Source: Algibacter luteus
Lineage (GTDB): Bacteria; Bacteroidota; Bacteroidia; Flavobacteriales; Flavobacteriaceae
Direction of reading: 5' to 3'
Assembly (NCBI RefSeq): GCF_900141715.1
Contig: NZ_FQYK01000003.1
Location: 351,847-415,846 of the forward strand
Length of the DNA stretch: 64,000 nt
Shown: one piece after another, positions 1 through 9,081 of the stretch
Layout of the letters: each line of letters starts with the position of its first letter
Numbering within the stretch: position 1 is the stretch's first letter
Program-made: the position numbers and the translations under genes
The notes under the pieces: model-generated
Told to the model about the DNA's origin: nothing
Database searches by the model: none
The model's input: the letters and a program-made list of their open reading frames with translations, nothing else

Positions 1-779
1 TGGGTCGTTATTTGGATCATTATGGAAAAAACTCGCACAGCGCCATTGAAGTTAATGAAAGCCTATCGTTAGCCATGAAAGGCGAAAACCTTAATGCCAT
101 TGCAACTCAAGATGCTAAAGCGCTATACAATTTATCTAAAGACCCTTATTTTAAAAACCTTAATAGACATCAAAATGATGCACATTTAAGCGAGCATAAT
201 TTAGGGTATTTGTATAAATCCATGATAGCTGCAGAATCTTCAGCAAAATATATTTATGAAACCAGTAAAACAGTTACAAGTCTTCAAGAGTATCCAAACA
301 ATAAATTTGGGAAACAGCTAAAAACTACTGCGCAATTCATCAATTCAGGATTGCAAACGAGAGTGTTTTATACTTCTTTAGGAGGGTTTGATACACATGT
401 CAATCAGTTAAACACTCAAAAAAAATTATTAGGTCAATATGCTAATGGAATTGATGCTTTTGTTCAGGATTTAAGAAACAATAATACTTTTAAAGACACG
501 TTAATATTAACATTTTCTGAGTTTGGTCGTCGCGTAAAGCAAAATGCCAGTGTAGGTACAGACCATGGTACTGCCAATAACGTTTTTGTAATTGGCGAAA
601 ACTTAAAAAAACAGGGAGTTTATAATAATATGGCGAGTTTAAGCGATTTAGACGATAATGGAGATTTAAAATTCGAAATAGATTTTAGAACTATTTATGC
701 TACTGTATTAGATAAATGGCTTGAAGTAGATGATAAAAAAGTCCTCAATAAATCTTTTAATCAATTGGATTTCATTTAA
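1..779 (+). CDS. DUF1501 family protein, C-terminal part (5' end outside window)
   Basis: The reading frame is open from the first base, so the gene begins upstream of the window and only about the last 258 codons are seen. The motifs GGFDTH, LTFSEFGRR and TDHGTAN are hallmarks of DUF1501, a family related to the alkaline phosphatase/sulfatase fold. Members are usually exported and usually sit next to a DUF1800 gene, which would lie off the left edge here. The biochemical role of the family is not settled. The first in-window TTG (12) is unlikely to be the start, because the frame reads through it with family-like sequence. The gene ends just before a dispersed fold-back repeat. Confidence 0.85.
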   Translation, partial: GRYLDHYGKNSHSAIEVNESLSLAMKGENLNAIATQDAKALYNLSKDPYFKNLNRHQNDAHLSEHNLGYLYKSMIAAESSAKYIYETSKTVTSLQEYPNNKFGKQLKTTAQFINSGLQTRVFYTSLGGFDTHVNQLNTQKKLLGQYANGIDAFVQDLRNNNTFKDTLILTFSEFGRRVKQNASVGTDHGTANNVFVIGENLKKQGVYNNMASLSDLDDNGDLKFEIDFRTIYATVLDKWLEVDDKKVLNKSFNQLDFI

Positions 780-785
780 ATTAAT

Positions 786-943
786 TTAGGCGTTACCGCA
801 AGGGTCGGGCTTTTTGCTATATCTTTTTTAGAACGCATTTTAGGAGCAAAGGTTATCGCTTACAGTTAAATTGTAATTTAAGGCAAAGTTTGTAGCTATT
901 GTGTTCTAAAAAAGGATGTCGCGGCAATCCCTAACGCAGTTCA
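786..943 (+). repeat. Dispersed fold-back repeat, copy A (without 20-bp insert)
   Basis: This is one of five related copies in the window. It has the conserved left end GGCGTTACCGCAAGGGTCGG and right end CAATCCCTAACGCAGTTCA. The ends contain a terminal inverted repeat GCGTTA (790-795) / TAACGC (932-937). An internal perfect 11-bp stem TTTTTTAGAAC (824-834) / GTTCTAAAAAA (903-913) would make one long hairpin. It fills most of the gap between the DUF1501 gene and the convergent gene at 1119. No ORF is present. Confidence 0.8.
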
Positions 944-987
944 CAATTATCAATGAATTTATTGGCATTATAAAGAAATAAGAAACA

Positions 988-1030
988 AAAAAACCTTGAC
1001 TCTGTTTCGATTTGGAGCACAAGGTTTTAT
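988..1030 (-). terminator. Terminator for the minus-strand gene at 1119-2252
   Basis: The arms AAAACCTTG (990-998) and CAAGGTTTT (1020-1028) form a 9-bp stem. On the minus strand the stem is followed by a run of seven T. On the plus strand the T-run is weak, so the main use is probably for the minus-strand gene. Confidence 0.65.
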
Positions 1031-1118
1031 AAATTGATTAATAGCACTGCAAATGTACTACTTTTTCTATAATCTCAAATGGATGAATGTTAAAAAACTG
1101 TTAACTTATTAACATTTG

Positions 1119-2252
1119 TTAACTATATTTTACTTTTCTAAGGATACGTAATGACTCTTTGTAAAGATCATAAACTTCTTTATTATATGCTTTTAAGTAT
1201 GGCTTAGCTTCATTTAATTTATCTATGGCATTATGGAATAAATTTAAATAACAAATTAAATAGGTGGCAGGTAAATTTTTTAAATCTATTTCTTCTCTTG
1301 CGGTTAAAGTTATCCCTTTTTTAAGTTTTTCTAACAGCGTATTATTGATATTGTAAATATGGTGAAGGTCTTTTTTATCAAATTGAGGTGGTTCAAAGAG
1401 TAAACGCGTGTCAATATTATATTGTGCATTATCTTCAAATTTTATAATGGTTTCTTCTAATTGATAATATTTGTTTGAATTTTGTAAACCCAAATTCACA
1501 TATTCAATAATTTTAAAACTATTGTCATCAATGTCTATAGAGACTTCATCTAGAGCCGAAAAAAACAAACGCACCTGCTCATTTATGAGTTCAATATCTA
1601 CTCTAGAAAAGAATATTTCATCTTTTATAATTTTTTTCTGACCCGCCCAACACACTACAAAATATTCTTTAAAAACTTTGTATTGGGCATTAAAATCTAC
1701 TCGTGTGTTCATAAACTCGAAAACACCGTTTAGTGTATGTTCAATATTGTTTTGAGCATGTTTTTCAATGGCTTCAACAATTTTAGAGTTCACATCCTTT
1801 ATCTCTATATCGAAAACTTTAGGCATACTCATGCTTCCGTCTCTAAAGAAAACCGAACCACCGTAATATTTCCAAATGTTTTTTCTTAGCGACGTGATTT
1901 TTGCTGTAGATCGAATAGTAACTAACCCCACAACTTTATCATCTGGTAAATGCGGAAATGGAATGTTTTCATACTGAACAATAGGCGGATTAGTTAAGTA
2001 TGCATTTATTAAATTCTGAATTTTGCTATCATCAAAAAAATCAACTCCGATGATGTTGTTGTCTTCATCTTCAACACCAATAACTATATATGAATTATTA
2101 TCAGGATTGCTATTCGAAAGGGCACAAACGTGTTTTAAAAACTTCGCTTTTCCTTCTTTATGGCTAATATCAATTTTACGCTTTTTGTCATAAAAACTAT
2201 TCTCATCGTTATGAGCCAATAGATGTTTTATAAGTAGGCGTTTGTTAATCAT
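1119..2252 (-). CDS. AlbA_2 / Schlafen-type putative nucleic-acid-binding protein
   Basis: The protein has 377 residues from an ATG at 2252; a TTG three codons upstream is less likely. The first ~145 residues look like an AlbA_2 (Schlafen-like) domain: the run KEGKAKFLKHVCALSN, then YIVIGVED, and a polar stretch around IGVDFFDDS. The rest is mixed alpha/beta without a motif I recognise, and there is no C-terminal winged helix of the usual RecG-like type. Such proteins are widely annotated as ATP-binding or transcriptional regulators, but the role of this flavobacterial subgroup is not known to me. It stands alone, with its own terminator at 988-1030. Confidence 0.7.
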   Translation of the reverse strand: MINKRLLIKHLLAHNDENSFYDKKRKIDISHKEGKAKFLKHVCALSNSNPDNNSYIVIGVEDEDNNIIGVDFFDDSKIQNLINAYLTNPPIVQYENIPFPHLPDDKVVGLVTIRSTAKITSLRKNIWKYYGGSVFFRDGSMSMPKVFDIEIKDVNSKIVEAIEKHAQNNIEHTLNGVFEFMNTRVDFNAQYKVFKEYFVVCWAGQKKIIKDEIFFSRVDIELINEQVRLFFSALDEVSIDIDDNSFKIIEYVNLGLQNSNKYYQLEETIIKFEDNAQYNIDTRLLFEPPQFDKKDLHHIYNINNTLLEKLKKGITLTAREEIDLKNLPATYLICYLNLFHNAIDKLNEAKPYLKAYNKEVYDLYKESLRILRKVKYS

Positions 2253-2291
2253 AATTTTCAATTCCTAAGTAAGTAGAAATTTATCTTTTGT

Positions 2292-3044
2292 TTATAATTC
2301 TTTTTTTACTGTGACACTATTAGCCTGAGCAGTCGGGAACACCAACAAATCGGCTATATTAACATGAGCGGGTCTCGTTACGGTAAAGTAAATAATTTCG
2401 GCAATATCTTTGGCTTGTAAAGCCTTAAAACCTTGATAAACCGTATTTGCTTTGGCATCACCTTTAAATCGCACTTGAGAAAATTCGGTTTCTACTAAGC
2501 CTGGGTTTATAGAACTTACTTTAATCCCAAATGGGTTTAAGTCTATACGCATGCCTTCCGTAATTGCTAAAACTGCATGTTTACTAGCGCAATATACGTT
2601 GCCTTTAGGGTAAACTTCTTTGCCTGCCGAAGATCCTATGTTAATAATATGCCCAGATTTTCGATCCGTCATTTGTGGAATTACCGCTTTACTAACATAT
2701 AACAGCCCTTTTACATTAATATCCATCATAGTATCCCAATCGTCTACACTACCTTCATGTATAGGGTCTAAACCATGCGCATTTCCCGCATTATTTATTA
2801 GAATATCAATAGTATAAAATGGTTTCGGTAAACCCTTTATAGCCTTAAATGTTTCCTCTTTATTTCGAACATCAAAATTTAAAATATGTACATCGGTTAG
2901 ACGCTCTAAAGCATTTTGTATGCTATTCAAACGTTCTAATCGTCTTCCACAGAGCACCAAATTAATACCTTGTTTTGCAAATTCATACGCGGTGGCTTCA
3001 CCAATACCGCTTGTAGCTCCAGTAATAAGGGCAGTTTTTTTCAT
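2292..3044 (-). CDS. Short-chain dehydrogenase/reductase (YdfG-like, classical SDR)
   Basis: A 250-residue classical SDR. The cofactor motif TGATSGIG is at residues 8-15, NNAG at 84-87, and the catalytic residues are Ser138/139, Tyr151 and Lys155 (YCASK). The segment LDPIHEGSVDDWDTMMDIN resembles YdfG-type NADP-dependent 3-hydroxy acid/L-allo-threonine dehydrogenases, so a small hydroxy-acid substrate is likely but not proven. I chose the ATG at 3044: the frame is open for another 20 codons upstream, but that extension is hydrophobic and the glycine-rich loop normally begins within ten residues of the start. Confidence 0.85.
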   Translation of the reverse strand: MKKTALITGATSGIGEATAYEFAKQGINLVLCGRRLERLNSIQNALERLTDVHILNFDVRNKEETFKAIKGLPKPFYTIDILINNAGNAHGLDPIHEGSVDDWDTMMDINVKGLLYVSKAVIPQMTDRKSGHIINIGSSAGKEVYPKGNVYCASKHAVLAITEGMRIDLNPFGIKVSSINPGLVETEFSQVRFKGDAKANTVYQGFKALQAKDIAEIIYFTVTRPAHVNIADLLVFPTAQANSVTVKKEL

Positions 3045-3238
3045 TTGTAGTTGTATTATTCTGATTATAAAAATAATTAAAAGGGCAACATATTTAGAAG
3101 CCATTCAATTTTAAAAAGAATCGATTAATCAGTAATTAAGATAAACTTATAATAATTATTTGTTAAATACCACAATCATTGATATTCGTTGGTATTTTTA
3201 ACCATTTTTTAACACCACTGCACTATTTTTTTTAACAT

Positions 3239-3270
3239 TTTGCAGTCCTTAAAAACAAAGTGTAAATTCG
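3239..3270 (+). promoter_or_regulatory. Promoter of the moxR-bat operon
   Basis: A TTTG -33 box (3239-3242) is followed after 20 bp by TAAATTCG (3263-3270), one mismatch from the Bacteroidota -7 consensus TAnnTTTG. This is among the best-spaced promoters in the window and places the start of transcription about 15 bp before the moxR ATG. Confidence 0.6.
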
Positions 3271-3290
3271 AGCTTTTAATAATATAAGAA

Positions 3291-4295
3291 ATGATGGAAG
3301 AAACAGGGACAATTGATATTAAAACAATTAACGAGAAAATTGAAAAGGAAAGTGCTTTTGTTGATTTACTGATGCTGGAAATGAATAAAGTCATTGTAGG
3401 CCAAAAACACATGGTTGAACGTTTGTTAATTGGTTTATTGGGGCAAGGTCACATTTTACTTGAAGGTGTGCCTGGATTAGCAAAAACATTAGCAATTAAT
3501 ACGTTAGCACAAGCTGTAGATGGAAGTTTTAGTAGAATTCAATTTACGCCAGATTTATTACCTGCCGATGTTACTGGGACACTAATTTACAACATGAAAG
3601 TAAATGATTTTTCAATTAAAAAAGGTCCTATTTTCGCAAATTTTGTTTTAGCAGATGAGATTAACAGAGCACCTGCAAAAGTGCAATCGGCTTTATTAGA
3701 AGCTATGCAGGAAAAACAGGTAACTATTGGCGATGAAACGTTTGTTTTAGATAAGCCATTTTTAGTAATGGCGACCCAGAATCCTGTAGAGCAAGAAGGA
3801 ACCTATCCTTTACCAGAAGCGCAGGTTGACCGTTTTATGTTAAAAACCGTAATAGATTATCCAAAAATAGACGAAGAGCAATTAATAATGCGTGCTAACA
3901 TGAAAGGTGCATGGGAAACTGTGAAATCTGTAGTTTCAACAGCTCAAATTCTAAATGCCCAAAAGGCAGTTAGAGAAGTGTATATGGATGAGAAAATTGA
4001 AAAATACATTTTGGATATCATTTTTGCTACGCGTTATCCAGAAAAATATAGACTTCCGGCTTTAAAACCATTAATTTCCTTCGGAGCATCGCCTCGTGGA
4101 AGTATCAATTTAGCAACAGCAGCAAAATGTTATGCATTTATTAAGCGTCGTGGATATGTAATCCCTGAAGATGTGCGTGCCGTAGTTTATGATGTGTTAA
4201 GACACAGAATTGGTATTACCTATGAAGCAGAAGCTGAAAATGTAACTTCAGAAGATATCATCAACAAAATTGTAAACGAGATTGAAGTACCTTAA
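3291..4295 (+). CDS. MoxR-family AAA+ ATPase
   Basis: A 334-residue AAA+ ATPase of the MoxR group. Walker A GVPGLAKT is at residues 59-66, Walker B LADEINRA near 120-127, and the family stretch ATQNPVEQEGTYPLPEAQ follows. MoxR ATPases act as chaperone-like partners of VWA-domain proteins. This one is the first gene of an operon with a DUF58 protein and BatA-E, the standard arrangement in Bacteroidota. It is cytoplasmic, with no membrane segment. Two ATG codons stand in tandem at the start (3291 and 3294); either may be used. Confidence 0.95.
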   Translation: MMEETGTIDIKTINEKIEKESAFVDLLMLEMNKVIVGQKHMVERLLIGLLGQGHILLEGVPGLAKTLAINTLAQAVDGSFSRIQFTPDLLPADVTGTLIYNMKVNDFSIKKGPIFANFVLADEINRAPAKVQSALLEAMQEKQVTIGDETFVLDKPFLVMATQNPVEQEGTYPLPEAQVDRFMLKTVIDYPKIDEEQLIMRANMKGAWETVKSVVSTAQILNAQKAVREVYMDEKIEKYILDIIFATRYPEKYRLPALKPLISFGASPRGSINLATAAKCYAFIKRRGYVIPEDVRAVVYDVLRHRIGITYEAEAENVTSEDIINKIVNEIEVP

Positions 4296-4371
4296 AATTG
4301 ACAATTGATAATTGACAGTTGATTATTAAATAAAACTAATCAATAAAAAATATTCAATAGACAATTGAAAA

Positions 4372-5238
4372 ATGGATACTAAAGAATTACTAAAAAAAGT
4401 TCGTAAAATTGAGATCAAGACACGCCGTTTGTCTGATCATATTTTTGGAGGTGAATACCATTCTACTTTCAAAGGGCGTGGTATGACTTTTAGTGAAGTG
4501 CGACAGTATCAATTTGGCGATGATGTTAGAAATATAGATTGGAATGTAACGGCACGTTATAACGAACCTTTTGTTAAGGTTTTTGAAGAAGAACGCGAGC
4601 TTACCATGATGCTTATGGTAGATGTTTCTGGTTCCGAGATGTTTGGAACATCACAGCAATTTAAAAATGAAGTAGTAACAGAAATAGCCGCAACTTTAGC
4701 CTTTTCGGCTACTCAAAACAACGATAAAATTGGTCTTATTTTATTTTCAGACCAAGTGGAATTATACATTCCTCCTAAAAAAGGACGTTCTCATGTATTG
4801 CGTATTATTCGTGAACTTATTGAGTTTAAACCAGAAAGTAAAAACACCAATTTAGCCGAAGCTTTAAAATTCATGCAAAACGTTATGAAGAAAAAAGCGA
4901 TTGTTTTTGTACTGTCAGATTTTATTGCCGATGACTATCGCCAAACCATGAAAATCGTTTCAGGAAAGCACGATGTTACTGGCATCAGGATTTATGATAA
5001 GCATGAAGAGGAAATCCCAAATTTAGGAATGGTACAAATGCAAGATGAAGAAACTGGCGAGCTTATGTTGGTGAATACGTCATCAAAAAAAGTACGACTT
5101 AATTATGGTAAATTTTATCATCAAAAAGTAGAATATTTTAGAGAGAGTTTTACCAAATCAGGAGCAGGAACTATTGATTGTCGGGTAGATGAGAGTTACG
5201 TTAAAAAACTTTTAGGATATTTCAAAAGACGAGGATAA
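4372..5238 (+). CDS. DUF58 domain protein
   Basis: A 288-residue protein with the DUF58 signature GDDVRNIDWNVTAR (residues ~49-62), followed by a VWA-like core in which DVSGSEMF replaces the full DxSxS MIDAS motif. DUF58 proteins nearly always accompany MoxR and Bat proteins and are thought to be MoxR substrates or partners. There is no signal peptide or transmembrane segment. It lies 76 bp after moxR; that gap contains short imperfect AATTGACAATTGA-type repeats but no promoter that I can recognise. Confidence 0.9.
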   Translation: MDTKELLKKVRKIEIKTRRLSDHIFGGEYHSTFKGRGMTFSEVRQYQFGDDVRNIDWNVTARYNEPFVKVFEEERELTMMLMVDVSGSEMFGTSQQFKNEVVTEIAATLAFSATQNNDKIGLILFSDQVELYIPPKKGRSHVLRIIRELIEFKPESKNTNLAEALKFMQNVMKKKAIVFVLSDFIADDYRQTMKIVSGKHDVTGIRIYDKHEEEIPNLGMVQMQDEETGELMLVNTSSKKVRLNYGKFYHQKVEYFRESFTKSGAGTIDCRVDESYVKKLLGYFKRRG

Positions 5239-5253
5239 AGAGATTAACCATTT

Positions 5254-6915
5254 ATGAATAGCACATTACGATATATGAATAGAATATGCTCCATCTTCGG
5301 ATTACCGTCTTTGGTCATATATTCTATTTTCTTTTTTCTATGTTATTTTTCAGCTTCAGCACAAGTAACTTCTTCTATTGATTCTACATTAATAAAAATT
5401 GGAGAACAAATTACGTATCATATTCAGGTAGAAACAGACACGACAGATTTAGTGGTTTTTCCAGAAGGCCAAACTTTCATACCTCTTGAAATGATTGAGT
5501 CTTATGATATTGACACACTAAAGAAAAAAGACAAATACAACCTAATAAAAAAATACGGATTAACTCAGTTTGATTCTGGAGCTTACACCATTCCAAGACA
5601 AAAAATAATTATTGGCGACAAAACTTTTTTCACAGACTCACTTAAAGTTGAAGTTAATAATGTTGAGGTTGATACCACTCAAGGTCTTTACGATATTAAA
5701 CCGATAATTGCGGTTAATAAAAAAGGAAGTAATTGGTGGAAATATGTATTGCTTACGCTCCTTATTCTGGGTGTTTTAGCATTTTTATTGTTCTGGTTTA
5801 TTTGGCGCAAAAAACCATTAACTGAAGACCAAAAAATAGCCCTTTTACCACCATACGATAGAGCGAAATTAGCCTTGAAAAAATTAGACGAAAGCTCATA
5901 TTTAGAAAATCAAAATTTAAAAGATTATTATTCGGAGTTAACGTTCATAATAAGGAATTATCTTGATGAAAAAGTATATGATAAAGCTTTAGAAAGCACA
6001 ACAGATGAACTAATATCTAGACTAAATTTACTTAAAGAAGCCAATCAAGTTGATTTGAGTAATGAGGATATAAAAAATCTTGAAAGCATTTTAAAACGTG
6101 CCGATTTAGTAAAATTCGCAAAATCTGCTCCAGATGTTGAATTGGCTAAAATGGATAGAGAAACTATCGATGTTGAGATTGACCATGTAAAAGAAGCATT
6201 GCCAGAACCAACCGAAGAAGAAAAGCTTCTTGATGAAAAATACAGAGAAGAACAAGAACGAAAAAAGAAACGTAAAAAGATTTGGTTAACTGTAGGGATT
6301 AGCATCTTTTTATTACTCGCTACACTAACAGCATTATCTGTAAAATATGGTTTTGATTTTGTAAAAGACACCATTATTGGTCATGATAGTAAGGAGCTTT
6401 TAGAAGGCGATTGGGTTCGAAGCGAATACGGATTTCCGCCGATTACCATTTCAACTCCAAAAGTTTTAAAACGAATGGATGCTGGTTTATCTGAAGAATT
6501 AGCTGCACAAGTTGATATTACGTTATTTGGATACGGTACGTTAATCGACAAGTTTAATGTTGTTGTAGCCACATCGAAATACAAAAATTTAGGTGATAAC
6601 AAAATCGATTTAGAGCAAGTTATTGATGGGAATTTAAAAACTTACGAAGCCGCAGGAGCACAAAATATTATTACTAAAAGAGATAAGTTTGTTACGCCAA
6701 ATGGAGCCGAAGGGTTAAAAGTATACGGTTCGCTTCAAATGCCGGCATATCCAGGTTCTGAGAGTTTAGAAAATGGCAAATATGTCATATTGGCTTTTAA
6801 CGCAGAAAATGTGGTACAGCAAGTGTCCTTATCTTGGAAAGAAAATGATACTTACGCAGACCAGATGGTGGAACGTATTTTAAATTCAGTTGAACTTAAA
6901 CCAGCAGAAGAGTAA
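5254..6915 (+). CDS. Bat-operon membrane protein with BatD-like N-terminus and added C-terminal domain
   Basis: A 553-residue envelope protein. It has a signal sequence (about residues 18-37, ending SASAQ), an all-beta periplasmic part, a membrane segment at ~162-184, a helical cytoplasmic region, a second membrane segment at ~344-362, and a periplasmic domain at ~380-553. The first half resembles the small BatD-like proteins found between DUF58 and BatA. The last domain (EYGFPPITISTPKVLK and onward) resembles DcrB/PsbP-type folds; that is my inference. Its stop overlaps the start of batA (TAATG), implying translational coupling. An internal ATG at residue 8 is an alternative start. Confidence 0.75.
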   Translation: MNSTLRYMNRICSIFGLPSLVIYSIFFFLCYFSASAQVTSSIDSTLIKIGEQITYHIQVETDTTDLVVFPEGQTFIPLEMIESYDIDTLKKKDKYNLIKKYGLTQFDSGAYTIPRQKIIIGDKTFFTDSLKVEVNNVEVDTTQGLYDIKPIIAVNKKGSNWWKYVLLTLLILGVLAFLLFWFIWRKKPLTEDQKIALLPPYDRAKLALKKLDESSYLENQNLKDYYSELTFIIRNYLDEKVYDKALESTTDELISRLNLLKEANQVDLSNEDIKNLESILKRADLVKFAKSAPDVELAKMDRETIDVEIDHVKEALPEPTEEEKLLDEKYREEQERKKKRKKIWLTVGISIFLLLATLTALSVKYGFDFVKDTIIGHDSKELLEGDWVRSEYGFPPITISTPKVLKRMDAGLSEELAAQVDITLFGYGTLIDKFNVVVATSKYKNLGDNKIDLEQVIDGNLKTYEAAGAQNIITKRDKFVTPNGAEGLKVYGSLQMPAYPGSESLENGKYVILAFNAENVVQQVSLSWKENDTYADQMVERILNSVELKPAEE

Positions 6916-7919
6916 TGTTTGAAGGGATTGAATTTGTAAATAAAGAGATGTTTTGGTTGCTATTGGCGTTTCCTCTGGCTATACTTTGGTATTTGTTAAA
7001 GCATAACAAACAAACGGCAGAGTTAAAAATTTCAAGTTTAAAAGGTTTTAAAATCACAAATTCTTGGTTGCCAAAACTCAGGCATTTATTATTTGTATTA
7101 CGTCTAATAGCATTAGCGTTACTAATAACTGCACTTGCAAGACCTCAGTCTGTTGATGTTTCAACCAAAACTAAAACTACGCGAGGTATTGATATTGTAA
7201 TGGCTATAGATGTTTCGGCGAGTATGTTGGCTAAAGATTTATCACCAAACAGATTAGAGGCCTTAAAAAAGGTGGCTGCAGAATTTATTAAAGGAAGACC
7301 TAACGACAGAATTGGTTTAGTAGAATACGCAGGCGAGAGTTATACAAAAACGCCAATTACTAGCGATAAAGCCATAGTGCTACGCTCATTAAAAAGTATA
7401 AAATATAACACCATTATTGAAGGAGGTACCGCTATTGGTATGGGTTTAGCAACTTCAGTAAATAGGTTGAAGGATAGTAAAGCAACAAGCAAGGTCATTA
7501 TTTTATTAACCGATGGTGTCAATAATTCTGGATTTATAGACCCTAAAATAGCTAGTGAATTGGCTGTAGAATATGGCATAAAAACATACACCATTGGGCT
7601 TGGAACTAATGGTATGGCATTGTCGCCAGTGGCTATTTTACCAAACGGTAATTTTCAATACGGTCGAATTCAAGTGGAAATAGATGAAGAGTTACTAAAA
7701 GAAATTGCTGAAGTTACCGGCGGAAAGTATTTTAGAGCTACCGATAACAAGAAGCTTGAAGAGATTTATGATGAAATAAACAAACTTGAAAAAACAGAAA
7801 TTGAAGAATTTAAATATTACAATTACGAAGAAAAGTATAGACCATTAGTCATTCTAGCAGGATTGTTCTTGCTTATGGAATTACTATTGCGTTATACAAT
7901 TTTTAGAAGTTTTATATAA
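6915..7919 (+). CDS. batA: BatA, VWA-domain membrane protein
   Basis: A 334-residue protein with membrane segments at ~12-28, ~57-75 and ~311-328 flanking a von Willebrand A domain. The metal-ion-dependent adhesion site is intact: DIVMAIDVSASM (about residues 93-104) provides DxSxS, and LLTDGVNN the distal aspartate. Bat proteins were named for Bacteroides aerotolerance and are believed to form a membrane complex driven by MoxR. It overlaps the preceding gene by one base and is followed 15 bp later by batB, a paralogue. Confidence 0.93.
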   Translation: MFEGIEFVNKEMFWLLLAFPLAILWYLLKHNKQTAELKISSLKGFKITNSWLPKLRHLLFVLRLIALALLITALARPQSVDVSTKTKTTRGIDIVMAIDVSASMLAKDLSPNRLEALKKVAAEFIKGRPNDRIGLVEYAGESYTKTPITSDKAIVLRSLKSIKYNTIIEGGTAIGMGLATSVNRLKDSKATSKVIILLTDGVNNSGFIDPKIASELAVEYGIKTYTIGLGTNGMALSPVAILPNGNFQYGRIQVEIDEELLKEIAEVTGGKYFRATDNKKLEEIYDEINKLEKTEIEEFKYYNYEEKYRPLVILAGLFLLMELLLRYTIFRSFI

Positions 7920-7934
7920 AATAAAAGAAGAAGA

Positions 7935-8972
7935 GTGTTTCAACTTGAAGAAAAAATATGGTTTTGGGGATTAGCAATTATTCCAATAATTCTGCTCCTC
8001 TTTTTGGCGCTCCATTTTTGGCGATATAAAACGCAGAAAAAGTTTGCAGAAGCCTCTTTGTTAAAAAGATTGAGCCCTAATAGATCGGTATTTAAATCTG
8101 TTTTAAAAGCGCTGGTTTTAAGCTTAGCTTTTCTTTGTTTAATAATTGCGTTAGTAAACCCTAAAATTGGCACAAAACTAGAAACGGTAAAACGAGAAGG
8201 TGTCGATATTGTTTTTGCTGTCGATGTTTCCAAAAGTATGTTGGCAGAAGATATTGCACCAAATCGATTGGAAAAATCGAAGCAATTAGTCACTCAAATC
8301 ATTAATAATTTAGCAAGTGACCGCGTTGGCATTATTGCTTACGCAGGAAAAGCTTTTCCGCAATTACCAATTACAACAGATTATGCTTCGGCTAAAATGT
8401 TTTTACAAAGCATGAATACCGATATGTTGTCTTCACAAGGAACTGCCATTGATGAAGCCATAAAATTGGCAAGAACTTATTTTGATGATGAAGAGCAAAC
8501 CAATCGGGTATTAATTATCATTTCTGATGGTGAAGACCATAGCGAAGTGGCTGCAACTGTTGCCGAAGAAGCTAGTGAAGAAGGTATTAGAATTTTCACA
8601 ATTGGAGTTGGCGATGTTAAAGGCGGACCAATTCCAGAAAAACGAAATGGTATAGTTTTAAACTATAAAAAAGATAACCAAGGCGAAACGGTTATTACAA
8701 AATTAAACGAAGAAACACTACAAAATATAGCCGCTGAAGCCAACGGCGCTTATATTAATGGTAAAAATACGAACGATGTTGTTGAGAATATTCGTGAAAT
8801 TTTAAATGCCATGGATAAAACTGAATTTGAAGCCAAAGAATTTGCCGATTTTAAAGATCAATTTCAATGGTTTTTAGGTTTCGGAATTTTCTTGTTATTA
8901 ATTGATGTGTTCTTATTAGAAAGAAAAACAGCATGGTTAAAGAAGTTAAATTTATTTAATGAAAATCTTTAG
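7935..8972 (+). CDS. batB: BatB, VWA-domain membrane protein (GTG start)
   Basis: A 345-residue paralogue of BatA with the same layout: membrane segments at ~10-27 and ~56-73, a VWA domain with DVSKSM at ~97-102 and IISDGEDH further on, and a C-terminal membrane segment near 312-330. No ATG lies in a suitable place. The GTG at 7935 gives MFQLEEKIWFWGL, which matches the usual N-terminus of flavobacterial BatB, so I take it as the start. It probably forms a heteromeric complex with BatA in the inner membrane. Confidence 0.92.
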   Translation: MFQLEEKIWFWGLAIIPIILLLFLALHFWRYKTQKKFAEASLLKRLSPNRSVFKSVLKALVLSLAFLCLIIALVNPKIGTKLETVKREGVDIVFAVDVSKSMLAEDIAPNRLEKSKQLVTQIINNLASDRVGIIAYAGKAFPQLPITTDYASAKMFLQSMNTDMLSSQGTAIDEAIKLARTYFDDEEQTNRVLIIISDGEDHSEVAATVAEEASEEGIRIFTIGVGDVKGGPIPEKRNGIVLNYKKDNQGETVITKLNEETLQNIAAEANGAYINGKNTNDVVENIREILNAMDKTEFEAKEFADFKDQFQWFLGFGIFLLLIDVFLLERKTAWLKKLNLFNENL

Positions 8973-9081
8973 AAAAATGAAACTCTATTGAAACACAGGC
9001 TAGCGGTGAGCAGTCAAGAGATTAATTTATAATTTTTTTAACGAACAAAACAACTAAGGTTTTATAAATTAGAAATAAAAA

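Noticed and set aside
3045-3104. Twenty-residue hydrophobic N-terminal extension of the SDR gene
   Set aside because: The glycine-rich cofactor loop would be pushed to residue 28; classical SDRs begin just before it, and the ATG at 3044 gives the normal N-terminus.
4296-4371. Short AATTGACA-type repeats between moxR and the DUF58 gene as a CRISPR-like array
   Set aside because: The units are under 12 bp, irregular and without spacers; they look like slippage-prone AT-rich sequence. No CRISPR array was found in the window.
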